Assembly (NCBI GenBank): GCA_030512295.1
Contig: JAULSR010000002.1
Location: 186,001-250,000, forward strand
Source: Bombardia bombarda
Taxonomy: Eukaryota > Ascomycota > Sordariomycetes > Sordariales > Lasiosphaeriaceae
DNA length: 64,000 nt
Reading direction: 5' to 3'
Shown here piece by piece: positions 1 through 10,793 of the stretch. A program made the translations under genes and the position numbers. The stretch's first letter is position 1. The number at the start of each line of letters is the position of its first letter. The notes under the pieces are model-generated. The model saw nothing but the letters and a program-made list of their open reading frames with translations, searched no databases and was not told where the DNA came from.

Positions 1-2994
1 CAGCCCGCCGCTGGCGGCGGACCACCCGTTGTCATCAAGCGGAGGTCCCCCATCGCTTGCCGAAGGTGCGTTCCATGGTACATGCTACTGCACAGTAGTT
101 CTACTACTATGCTGCTTTCCATGCCAAGTGTCTTCTCATTCAAGGAGTAGACCTGATTGGCAATTACCCTTTCCATCTCCATCTTGGTCTCGACCTGTCC
201 TTGTCCGTCTCACTATTGCTCCTTCATCAGACCATCAGACTGACAATTGGGCCCAGATGTCGTCGCATGAGGAGCAAATGTCTTCACGACAAAGCCCAGC
301 CGCCGTGTTATGCCTGTCGAGACGCTGGTCTTGGTGCCGCTGACTGGTAAGAAGATAGCGCCGTCTTCACCTCTAACATGGACGACCCATGACAATGCTG
401 ACTTGAACTCTGTGTGGCACCAGCATCTTCCCGGTCCGTGGCCAACCCGACAATGACCGCGACTACCGCCACCCTCGGATGAGGGCCGAGAAGAACAACA
501 ACAAGCGGGAGCCGGCTAAGGTCCGCCGCGATATTCTCGACGCCCCCGTAAGCTCGCCCGCCCAGTCGCCCGCACCCAAGCCACCCCGCGGTATTGATGA
601 GTGGGACCTCCTTCCCCCGCTCCCCGAGATCATCGAGGCCGTCAACAAGTTCACGCGCCACTACTTTCAGCTGGGCTTCATCCCAAAGCAGCAGTTCACC
701 GATCGCCTCCTCACCAACCACCGCTCCGTCAGCGTCTTCTTCCTGTTGAGCATCCTCAGCGTCTCTGCCCGCCTGACACCTTCCCTGGTCGCGCGCTACG
801 GTAATGCTGTCAAGGCCGCGGAGACTTTTATGGAGCGTGCCTCTTCTGTTGCCCTGAATGAGCTTTACCGAGATCCCGATCTAGAAAAGTGTCAGGCTTT
901 CTACTTACTGAGCATCGCACAGCAGGGCAGCGGCATGAAGAACAGGAGTTCTGTAAGTTGTATTCCATAATGACCAGATGCATCCGCGTCGCTTTGTACT
1001 GACTTGGTTGAAACTAGATCAATATGGGCATTGCCATGCGAATGGCAACTCTGATGCAACTTCACCGCGAAGAGACATACGTCTTGGTGAACCCGACTGA
1101 TGAGCTGGTCATCAGGGCAGAATCTGCCCGCCGCACCTTGGTGAGCATCTGGCACCCATCGATTCCGCTCTATTCTGAAAGAGTGCTGACCACAACCTGC
1201 AGTGGATGCTACACAGCCAGGACAATCTGCATTCGGGGCCTCGCAGTCCCGTATCTTTATCCGCAGGGGATATCACAGCTCTTCTCCCAAGCAACGAGAA
1301 AGACTTCGCCAATGCACGAGAGCCAAAGTCGAGAGCAGCGCTCGAGGACACGCCACCAGCTCTTGAAAACCCAAAGCTCATTGCTGATGAGGGACGCTCT
1401 TTGTTTGCAACACTGATTCAAGCCCATCACTATTGGGGGCTATCTCACGGAGAGCGATTAACAATGATAAAGCCCCACGCCCATGGGAGTCGGAGAATAA
1501 CTATTCAACTATGGCCAAGCGACTTGCAGCCTGGGAGAGAGGCCTGCCAAATGACCATCGATGGAGCAGCTTGCTGTTAAAGGGTTACAAACAAGAAGGG
1601 CAGGACTTGGTGAGTCGTCATAACCAAGGACCATCAGGGCCGACTGTCTATGACGATATGGCTGGTTTTATTGCTAATATGCGCGCTAGGCATATCTCGG
1701 CGTGACCATGATCACTCGGCTCTGTAATATCGTGATAAGGAAGGCATACTTGCACGAGTAAGACGTGAAGATTACTTGTTTCATGGACTTTGCTAATCGG
1801 GCTATTCTAGGATAATGTCCCACGTCAGATCTGATTCCAAGTTGGCAAATTTCTGGGCTGAACTATCTCGCCAGCTCTTCAGAAATGTCCGGGATCTGTA
1901 CGAGCAGATAGACACCCAGTATGCCGATAGATCGGCAGAGGAGGGTATGGGAGCTCAGATGGCGGTAAGACATATGTCGATATGCATGTGGTGACAATGA
2001 CTAATAATATATATCTTAGGCATTTTGCGTGTATACTTGCGGGTTTCTTGCCTGCTATCTATGCAAATATCCAAACAGTAAGTCAACCCATCCCCCCTTT
2101 AGCTCCCTGACCTTAGCGTTTGCCTAGCAATGAGTAACAGCCTCGCCTAGTTTGCCCGGATCCATCCATCACTCGCGATGGCCCTATGATGGTGCAGCGT
2201 ATCCTTAGCATCCTGTCGGAAAGCAAACACATCTGGCCCCTTGCCACTCGTTGGTACGATCATCTTGAAAGGTTCTACAATGTCCAAAAAGGACCGGTGC
2301 CAGGAGTGGAAGGCAGTATGGACGACAGCGTAAGTATCCGTCCGCCGCACACGAGGTCATGGGCAGAGACTGACTAGTTTGCTTTTTCTTTTAGAGGGAG
2401 CCAATTCCCCACGTCCTCCATCCAGCTATCAATAATGAGCCGGCTATCAAGAAAATGCAATCGCGCATCACATCGTCATCTCCGGAGGGGAGACACGGGA
2501 TGCTCTCCCAGAGCCCTGACACGCCCGTGCTACCGCCTATCCCGCAATCCAATGGTATGGCGACAATGTACATTGATCCAAGCTTGCGTCTGCCTGTTCC
2601 ACAGCAATCCCAAGGTCAGACGGTAGCACCACTTCCGACAGGACATCAACCTGGTACTTCGTACTTGCAGAATCAGCAGCAGCAGCAGCAACAACAACAA
2701 CAACAACAACAGCAACAGCCACAAGAGCAACTCATGGGAGACAGACAGACCCAGAATCACGGTCTTAATCTCCTCCTTCAGGCCTTCCGTGATCCGACCG
2801 AGACCGGCGTCGTGGCTACTGCTGGCTCCACGGGCGCGCCTTATGACCCGCACGCGCCACCACAAGAATACTACCCACAGGGAGCGCTGCCCATGAATGA
2901 CGGGTATGAGCATGAGCTGGGGTATTATATATCTGATAGCGTGCCGACGATGCCGAATTGGGGGGTTGGAGGGAACATGTATGGAGGATACTAG
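1..2994 (+). CDS. Zn2Cys6 fungal transcription factor, 5' truncated, with one frameshift
   Basis: A sequence-specific regulator expected to act in the nucleus; its target genes are unknown. Ten exons fit: 1-65, 257-346, 424-952, 1018-1140, 1203-1609, 1690-1757, 1811-1964, 2020-2077, 2151-2329, 2395-2994, with GT-AG junctions throughout. Exons 1-2 encode the binuclear cluster (C-x2-C-x6-C-x8-C-x2-C-x9-C, residues 20-52 of the visible part), split by the first intron. The middle homology region includes RRTLW across the intron at 1141-1202. The C-terminal exon holds a polyQ run and a Gly/Tyr-rich end. Exon 5 is out of frame with itself: the left part reads HYWG and then loses frame at the G run 1435-1439, and the right part resumes with AISRRAIN. 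One extra G would restore 136 codons and the phase of all later exons. About 757 codons are visible; the start codon lies left of the window. The family assignment is firm, the subfamily unknown. Confidence 0.88.
2674..2718 (+). repeat. CAG/CAA polyglutamine tract (15 codons)
   Basis: Fifteen consecutive Gln codons, CAG-rich at the left and CAA-rich at the right, lie in the last exon of the left transcription factor. Mixed codons suggest an older, relatively stable tract. Such runs are common in activation regions of fungal regulators. Confidence 0.95.
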
Positions 2995-4015
2995 GGGGGT
3001 GTTTTCTTGATTTCTACTCGACTCGAATTCGCGGAGCAAGCGAATCAGACCTTTGGGATTTGGTTTGTGAATTACCAAAGGTATACCAGCAAGGAGTTGA
3101 CGGGTCGCGCTGGTTGCTCGAATTGTTATTTGGGGGCGTGCACTTTTGGTGGGTTATAATCGGGGCGTGGGATTTGAAAGGACAGGCAGGTAATAGCAAC
3201 TTGGGACTTTGGTGGGTTTTATCATAGGCTTTTTTTTGGGGACGAGGGTATTTTGAACGTGGTAACAGTCCATGATGTTATGGCGTTTTCTTCCTTCAGT
3301 TTTTGCTATTTTTTGTTTGTTTGGAAGAAGAAGGAATCGATCCTTTGAGGCAGTACACTACTGGGAGTTTTGGGGTGGTATGTGTGGGCTGGTGAGAAGA
3401 TGAGAAGGGTGACAAGAAGTGAAGAAGTGAGATGATTTTTTTTTGGGCGCAGCTTCGTTGGATTAATGTGTTAACCGATACCTTTTTGGAAAGATTAGAG
3501 ATATATGACTGCGGTATTGTTTCTGGATATCTATCGATTTGTTTACTCCAATCTTGCCAAGGCGATGGGTGTGGTGTGTTGGTGGCCCATTTAGATGCTG
3601 CTCAGGGGCGAAAAATTGCCTCGCAATGTGAGACGGGGGTTAGGGTCATATAGTCATGCTCGGCGAACGGAGGTAAGACCAAGACTAACGGGGCGCTAAC
3701 TACAATAGCAGACCATACCTAGTTTTCCCAGTATGCAATAACTCACTCGCTCCTCCGAGCTTTCGCCGGCCGACCGACCATTCCGTCATACGCCCGCCTG
3801 CCGTCGGCCGCGTCGCAAATTCCCGACATTTTGCTCTGCGAATCACCTCCCCATTTATTTGACTTGATTGACGCATCCATCTAGCTTGGTTTTGTTACTA
3901 GCAACCTTTCGTACGGATCTCATCGTCCATTGCAAATTTGCTCGCAGCAACAACAAACGGTTAAATCGAACTTCGAGAAAGAGCGAGAGGGACGAAGAAG
4001 AAGAAGCCAAACGAA
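2995..4015. other. Intergenic: 3' flank of the transcription factor and isd11 promoter
   Basis: No gene seen. The left half is T-rich, as expected of a 3' UTR (T runs near 3230 and 3434). The right half, from about 3760, is C/T-rich and leads directly to the isd11 start. Short ORFs here have no recognisable features. Confidence 0.6.
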
Positions 4016-4708
4016 ATGTCGTCGGTCGTCAAACAAGGCGCCGAGTCGGCGCAAAAGGCGCTGTCGCTGGTATGTAGGATATGACACACACTCCCGGGGC
4101 TGGTCTGCTTGCATTTGCCATACATGGCCAGGCCGAGAGAAATTTCGCATGGCTGACTTTTTTCTCTTCATCCAACAGTACCGCCAGCTCCTGCGCCAGG
4201 GGAACCAGTTTGCCTCGTACAACTACAGAGAATACGCCAAGCGCCGCACGAGGGACGCGTTCCGCGAGAACAAGTCCGTCGACGACCCGAGACGGATACA
4301 GGAGCTGATGCAGAAGGGACTGCGGGATCTGCAGTTGCTCAAGGTGCGTCGCTACCCCCTTTGATGCGCTGGGAATAGTTGGAGGCTTTGTTGTGCTGAC
4401 GGTTAATTTGGGGATATACAGCGTCAGACCGTCATTAGCCAGTTCTACGAACATGATCGCCTTGTTGTCGAGGGCGGGTTATCAGTGAGTTGAGCCTTTT
4501 GCCAGACCACGACAGACACAGTTGGTATGTGCCCGTGGGCAAATTTGTCTGTGCTAACCCGGATCGCTATCTGCAGGGCAAAGATGGAAACGGACACGGA
4601 GAGACGCTAAGGCAGAAAGATACTGGGTAAGTGGCAATGTCTGGCCTGGTTTATTTGGTTCTCTTTTGTACTTGCTAACACCGGCTCTGATACTGTAGCT
4701 GGGATTGA
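4016..4708 (+). CDS. ISD11: Isd11/LYRM4-type LYR protein, mitochondrial Fe-S assembly
   Basis: In known systems Isd11 binds and stabilises the cysteine desulfurase Nfs1 in the mitochondrial matrix, where sulfur for Fe-S clusters is released. Five exons (4016-4069, 4179-4343, 4422-4484, 4577-4626, 4699-4708) give 113 residues, a normal length for the family plus a short polar tail. The LYR motif at residues 18-20 (SLYRQLL) is created by splicing: L ends exon 1 and YR opens exon 2. Family signatures follow: NYREYAKRRTRDAF at about 29-42 and LKRQTVISQFYEHDRLVVE at about 72-90. The ATG at 4016 is the only start that makes the LYR motif in phase. The last exon encodes only W-D and the stop, after completing a Gly codon. 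No separate targeting peptide is evident, as usual for LYR proteins. Confidence 0.93.
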
Positions 4709-5896
4709 GCTGAACCGACTCTATCAAGGTCGGGCGGTGTCGATATTCCCCTTTCTACCTCTTCCGAATGCATTGGTTATTAGCGTTATACGGACTCGCA
4801 CCTTATTACGTAAGAAGGAGAAGAAACGGAGGGCCACGATGTGCGCGCGCGCGTACGTCTGCGATTGTATAGTACGAACATGAGTTAAGCGAAGAGAAGG
4901 CACCTGGGAGTATGTTGTTTCAACGCATATATCTACCTTCTACTGCACCGTAGTAAGCAACATGTATGTGTGTTATGAGAAAGAACAGACAGCTATGGAG
5001 CAATGAGGGCGCCGTTAGCGAGGATACGGCTGGAAGAGACGAGCGTGATGAGAGTTTAGACGTGACACTTTAGATAAGTTAGTCATGGATGCGCAGGAAA
5101 TTGCGCATGAAGCCAGCACCAAGGCCTGGATATGCTAGAATGGTGGTTTTCACTAATAACAGATCAAGCTACATCAAAATGACAACTGAGTACCACTGAC
5201 TATTGAGATGTTGACCTAGACCTTGATTTTGGCACGCTTCCTGCATATTCTAGATATATGCATAAAGAGGAAGATCTTAGTCACTTACTGGTGCACAGTG
5301 TGAGGTACCTAGGCAGGGTTAGAATTGAGATGATATCGAGAGTGTCGACGTTTCTGAAACAAATGCACCACGTTATTTACTAGGATTCTGAATACCTTAA
5401 GCTTTATAGATCGGCAAGTGTATTAGGTATATGTCAATCAAGTGTGATAACAACAATGGCAGTCGAAGGAGATATAAAAATGAGCACCACTTCAACCAAC
5501 TCCCCCACAGTGCTAATTGGTAGGTAGTTCAATTTACACACCCCTGTTGTACTGACTCTTGGCATCCATTAACAATGTAGGTTCCCAGCCTCAGGGAGCT
5601 GAACACGAGGCTAGCGATGTGCATCGCGTCAAATCGCATAGCCATCTTATAACGAGCCGACGTCAGCGATTCTCATCTAGCGCCAAGGGGATATATATGC
5701 TAAAGCGTCAATCAACAGAAACAGTATCACATCGCGATCGATTGGCTCCAGCGCACGCGCGAAACCCGACATTTTTTGGATACCACTCTATCATTACCAA
5801 CTGTATGCTACTTGCTACCCACGACATACAACGGCCTGCGACTCTAGAGTTTGTTGATTCGCGCGGACGATCGAGGACGGAGTGAAGGACAGGGTC
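4709..5896. other. Intergenic between isd11 and the acidic-protein gene
   Basis: No gene seen. It holds a short alternating GC run (about 4851-4864) in the isd11 3' flank, an AT-rich middle, and TATA-like stretches near 5472 and 5692 that may belong to the next promoter. ORFs of 60-108 codons here look random. Confidence 0.55.
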
Positions 5897-8298
5897 ATGG
5901 CGACCAACAAGGTCAGTTGTTTTGCATTGTATGATGGTAATGCGATGTTGGTACTGACAAGCCATCCTCTGCAACAGTATCGAACCGCGACCCAGACCCG
6001 TCGCGGCGCCCGCGGCGGTTTCCCAGAACACGACGACTTCGAAGGCCTTCCCGTGCGACAATGGCGCCAGGAACGGGTCAATATTGCGCCGCCGCCACCG
6101 CCCGATACCACGCAGCAAAACGACCGCTGGGCAATAGAACTCCCCTACGGCATGCCCAAGGAGTTCCATCTGCTCCCGCCCCATAGCCAGGAGCTTCTGC
6201 GCGCTGCACGCTCCGGTCGCCTATACAAGCGCCCCGCGCCGATTGATGACGACGACGCCGACATCGATGCCGAAGCCCCCAAGGGGGACAAGAAGGAGAC
6301 GGAGCCGGCCGTCGAGGGCTTCACCGTCAAGATGTGGAAGCAGATGCCGCGCAACGTTGAGGGGCCCACCGTTTCTCACCTGGCCAAGCGCCACAAGAAC
6401 ACGGTTATGCTGCCCCCAAAGGCGGCCGTCGCCCAAATCGCAGGCCCGACTGTCAGCAGACACACGGTGCGCCGTATCGATGCTGCCGGAAACCCTTACG
6501 AGCAAACAGTCACCGTAGCAGACGGCCAGCAGGTTGACGGCGTTATCATCTCCACCACCGTTGTGCCAGTGCCGGTTGCTACCAGTGCCGACCCCGCTAC
6601 TCAGCAGCAGCCGACGCCAGTTAGGAGGCGGGCTCCCCCGCCAAAACGGAAGGCTAAAGGTCCAGGGCGCGGCCGTAAGAAGGTCAAATTGCCCTTGCCT
6701 GTACCTCTTGAAGCCCCGCCGCCAGTTGCTGGAGAGCCTGGCGTACCGGCTGTGAAGCCCGAGACTACTGATACCGGCGTAAGATGCTCTCCTCTTTTCT
6801 TATTACATTTCGAATGTAACAAAGTTGCTAACAGGATATCAAGACACCAATCAAGATTGAGGATAATGAAGACAGCGCCAACCAGGATAGTGAAATGGCG
6901 GACAACTCGGCATTGCCCTCGGATGATGACGACGGCGATGATGGCGACGACGGTGAAGATGATGGCGAAGGTGGTGGTGATGAAGGCGAGGGTGGGGACG
7001 ACGAAGGAGACGAAACTCCCGACGTTGAGACCAGCAACTACATGGATCCCGACCAGGACCAGGAGATGGAAGACTCAGAGGCATCCGAAGTCGTCCAGCC
7101 CAGCTCTATCGAGGAGCCCGACGAATCTCGTCGCTCTACCTCGGAAGAGGAGTACACAGTCCCCAAGGCCCGCTTCCAGCCGCCAGGCCTCGCCAATCTC
7201 GCACCACCGCTCGGCCCGCTGCATCTTTCTTCGCCTAGGCTTGAAGGGAGCCCACTGAAGAACGTCATCCTCCAGTCACCTGTTGACCAGTCACCCATGG
7301 TCTCACCCCAGGCACCATCCGGGCCCTTTACTGCCTCCAGCTATGTCGACGTACATGCCAGCACCATATCCAAGGAGATTGACGACGCGGGAACTACTAC
7401 CATCACTGAGACATCTGTCACCAAAACGACAGTGCAGAGCGCCGTCTATGATAGTGACTTGATGGACCTGGACCCCAGTCAACCTCTGGCCGCTCAGACC
7501 AACCCTATCAGCTCAGGAGTCACCGCGGTGATAAATCCGGCTATAACCAATCTCGCGGATGACGATGATGCGGAAGGAAGCATGATGGAGGATGTCCAGC
7601 CCTTGCAGCCTGAATCTATTTTAGAAGTACCCGCCGCCCCAGACGTCCGGGACCCAGCGGGATACGACAGCAGTGCACAACAAGCCTCGGCTGTGGAATC
7701 ACAAGAGGTGGCTGCTGCGCTGGTACCATCACCGTCTGATACACAACCCGTCGGCGTTCCGTCTCTTGACGATCTTTCAGAACCAGCACAATCAGCAGAG
7801 AATAGCGACTCTCCCCAATTACAACAGGAACAAGTCGTTCCTTCTCCAACAGCAGAGCAAGGGCAAGACACAGCCACCCCTGCCGTAACTGCTATTGACA
7901 CTCAACAACCCCCGCAACCAGCTCCAACCCTTGATGAGCCCGCAGCAGCAGCAGAGCCAGAGCCAGAGCCAGAGCCGCTGCCCGAAGCCCCCGCGTCACC
8001 GGCGCTCCTCCCCACGGCAACCACCGAAGACGACGACGACGGGCTTAATTTGCTCGGCAGTCTGGAACGGGAGCTGGATCGCCAGGAGCTAGTGAGCAGC
8101 GGCGCAAGCAGTGCCGGTGGCGGGGGTGGTGGTAGTGGTAGTGGTGAGGAGCCTTCTGGGGCGGTAGCAGCAGCGGAAGCTCAGAAATCCACAGCGACGA
8201 CCACCACAACGGCTCCGCCGGTGACGGGTGCAGATGGTGTAGCGGCGGCGGCTGAGGTTGTTCCTTCTGCTGAGGGGGCGTCTTCCAGCGATCCCTAG
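5897..8298 (+). CDS. Conserved acidic, nuclear-looking protein of unknown function (759 aa)
   Basis: Three exons (5897-5911, 5978-6778, 6835-8298) give 759 residues. The tiny first exon encodes M-A-T-N-K. The N-terminal third looks folded and conserved, with FPEHDDFEGLPVRQWR and, further on, WKQMPRNVEGPTVSHLAKRH. A basic, AT-hook- or NLS-like stretch (PPPKRKAKGPGRGRKK, about residues 215-232) follows. The rest is low complexity: Asp/Glu/Gly repeats, then Ser/Pro/Glu/Ala/Gln-rich sequence to the end. I believe related Pezizomycotina proteins carry the uninformative label apopolysialoglycoprotein, which reflects the acidic repeats rather than function. The basic patch plus acidic tail suggests a chromatin- or transcription-linked role, but that is inference. 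No membrane segment, signal peptide or catalytic motif is visible. Confidence 0.8.
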
Positions 8299-9875
8299 GG
8301 GGGATGGGGGCCGCAGTGGCATGATGCGCTATTCTGGCAAGAAAGAGATGAGGTGTGAAGCGATAGTGGAATTGATTTGCGTTGGATTGCGAATCAGGGA
8401 AAACGGGCAGAGACTATAGTGGCGGCTGGCTAGCTAGCTATTTTAAAGAATTCTTTAGGGTTATTGTTATATTCTTAGTAAATTGAATTTTGTTTCTTTT
8501 GGATTTTTTTTTGGATTTTGTTATTGGTTTGAGTCGTTACTGTTCTGCATAATCGTCCTGCCTTGTTGTGTTTGTGCCGGCTTAGAAATGTTGCTGTTAC
8601 AAAAGTCGGCATAACATCAGCGAGAAAGTATATCTTATATTGTCGTTTCGTGTGGTTTTTGTTTTGTTTGTGTGGCTTTGAATGGGATAGTTGAGTGATG
8701 GGACAGCTTGTTTGTATGTTTGTTTGTTTTGTTCTTTGGAAAATCACATGCTTGCCTAATGTACCCAAGGGAGAGTACGAGTAGTATATACCTACACAGT
8801 TAGTTGATCAATAGATGGCATATAATGAGAAATGCATTATTTCTAGACTATCGGGGTGTAATACTTGCACAAGAGCTGCTTATAACGTGCCATGCTCAAT
8901 AAGGAGCTATGGCTGTTTGCATTTTTCAGAGAACTGACGACGGGAGTTGTTCGGTAAGAGATAATTCCCCCTACCTTGTTTAGCAGCGGGTAATACAAAA
9001 GTTGAGACGCAGAGTTCAGGATTATTATAGGAAAGTATATACACCAAATTATGCCGATCGGTACATTTGCGCAACATCTCCTCACTGATACGGCTTGATC
9101 TTTATCAAATCGTCGAAATGAGGGGGTCGCAGCGGTTGCCGTTGATGCGCTGTGCCACCGCGGGGCCAATCACTACTAGCTGGGTACTTAGCTGGGCTCC
9201 TCCTCACCGACTCCATCTCCTGACAACCACCCGACTGGCTTTTATACTCCAACCTTCAAATAATCACCACGTCAATAGGTAACTTCCAATTTGACCCCCT
9301 ATGACTAATCGTTTAACTTGCAGTCATTTATCATGAACTTTCATGAACCATCTTCGAGCCAGAGAACAGTCGAAAAGCAGACGTCCACGAAATGCACCAG
9401 CAAACTTGTCTTGATTATTTCTTCATTCCTTCACCATCTATCTTTATTTGTCGAGCCCTCCTCCCTTGACCCAACAAGGAGCGCCGTTGCTTGGTATGAA
9501 TACAGCAGGAAACTGCCCGAAGGATGATGCCGCCTCTTTACGCTTCTTCGCTCCTCAAATACATACAAAATGACAACCTCCATTTTTGGTGTCATTAATA
9601 GGGTGGACAATATTGCTCTGTTGGCACATGGCCTGTTCCAGAGTCTGTCTTCTCTTTCTCTCCCATCTTTCTGTCTGTCTGCTCCAAACGCCATGTACAT
9701 GCATACTTCCCATCTTTCATGATATGTGTATATGAAGGAAGCCAACCAACTCCATCCTCTGCCGACAGAAAATAAATCAAAAAAGAAACTCCGGCATAAT
9801 TCATCATCAAACAATATGGATATATCAAAAAAAAGAAAAAAAAAAGGAAAGGTTGCGCCAGCCACGGCGGGCACC
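8299..9875. other. Intergenic between two convergent genes
   Basis: 3' flanks of the acidic-protein gene and met16. The left part is strongly T/TG-rich (TTTGT-type repeats about 8490-8740). An A-rich tract at about 9824-9850 is a T-rich stretch just 3' of the met16 stop when read on the minus strand. No gene seen. Confidence 0.6.
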
Positions 9876-10793
9876 TTAAACAACCGAGACGACAGCGGCC
9901 TGCTGCATCTGCTGCGTGGCCGACTCCTCGAGGAACTGGGTATATCTGCTCTTCTTGTTGTGGATGCCGCACTCAGTCTTGTTCTGGCCCTTCCAGCGGC
10001 CGGCGCGCTCGTCCTCGCCCTCGCCGACGGGGCTGGTCGAGTGCCAGTCGCCGACCGACTTGTAGCCCCGGTCGAGCAGGACGTTGTAGGGCACGTCGTT
10101 GGCGGTGATGTAGTCCTTGACCTGCTTGAAGGACCAGTTGACGAGCGGGTTGATCTTTACGATGCCGCGCTCCTCGTCGACCTCGAGCACGTTGATGTCG
10201 CCGCGCTGGCCGCCCTGAGAGCGGCGACGGCCGGTGAGCACGGCGGCGACGCCAAGGTCGGCGTAGGCGCGCTGCTGCGGCTCGACCTTGGCAATCCAGT
10301 CGTACAGCTCGGCCGAGAGGTCGTAGAGCTTGTCGCCGTAGGTGGCCTCGAACTCGGCCGTGGTGGAGACGTCGGCGGGCTTGAAGACGTGCAGCTTGAC
10401 GTTGGGGTAGCGGGCGCGCACGCGGTCGACGAGGTCGTACGTCTCCTGGAAGTGGTAGAGGGTGTCGAGGAAGATGAGGTCGACGGGGGACTGGCCCTCC
10501 TGCATCTTGGAGAGCATGTCGATGGTGGCGAGCCCCGTCAGGCCGAAGGCGGTGGTCTGGTAGAGGTTGGGGAAGAGCGTCTTGCAGAAGCGGAGGATCT
10601 CGATGGGCTCCATGGTCTCGAGCTGCTTGTTGAGGTGCTTCAGGTGGGCCTGCGTGAAGGAGATGAGAGGCAGGCTGCTGGTGGACGAGTTGGCTGAGTC
10701 GAAGCCCGAGTCGACCGAGGCGTTGTCGTCCATCTTGGCGTCAGCCACGGACCCCCTGCGAGGAGAGGAAGACTGAGAGGAGGATGAAGACAT
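9876..10793 (-). CDS. MET16: Phosphoadenosine phosphosulfate (PAPS) reductase
   Basis: Reduces PAPS to sulfite with thioredoxin as donor in the assimilatory sulfate pathway, in the cytosol. Intronless, 305 residues from the ATG at 10791-10793. After a Ser-rich N-terminus come the adenine nucleotide alpha-hydrolase-type core (FGLTGLATIDML; LIFLDTLYHFQETYDLVDRV) and AVLTGRRRSQGG. The catalytic C-terminal motif ECGIH has its Cys at residue 275, close to the end as in the E. coli and yeast enzymes. The absence of the cysteine pairs that mark APS reductases supports PAPS as substrate. The frame stays open upstream to an ATG at 11072, but the extra 93 residues are Pro/Leu/Thr-rich and unlike the family, so I chose the internal start. 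It diverges from ser2 across 1.8 kb. Confidence 0.95.
   Translation of the reverse strand: MSSSSSQSSSPRRGSVADAKMDDNASVDSGFDSANSSTSSLPLISFTQAHLKHLNKQLETMEPIEILRFCKTLFPNLYQTTAFGLTGLATIDMLSKMQEGQSPVDLIFLDTLYHFQETYDLVDRVRARYPNVKLHVFKPADVSTTAEFEATYGDKLYDLSAELYDWIAKVEPQQRAYADLGVAAVLTGRRRSQGGQRGDINVLEVDEERGIVKINPLVNWSFKQVKDYITANDVPYNVLLDRGYKSVGDWHSTSPVGEGEDERAGRWKGQNKTECGIHNKKSRYTQFLEESATQQMQQAAVVSVV

Noticed and set aside
4851..4864. GC dinucleotide run considered as a regulatory or Z-DNA element
   Set aside because: Only about seven units in a 3' flank; too short to support a claim.
9726..10697. 323-codon ORF antisense to met16
   Set aside because: It is a shadow of a highly biased gene: Val/Leu/Gly/Asp repeats, no fold or motif.
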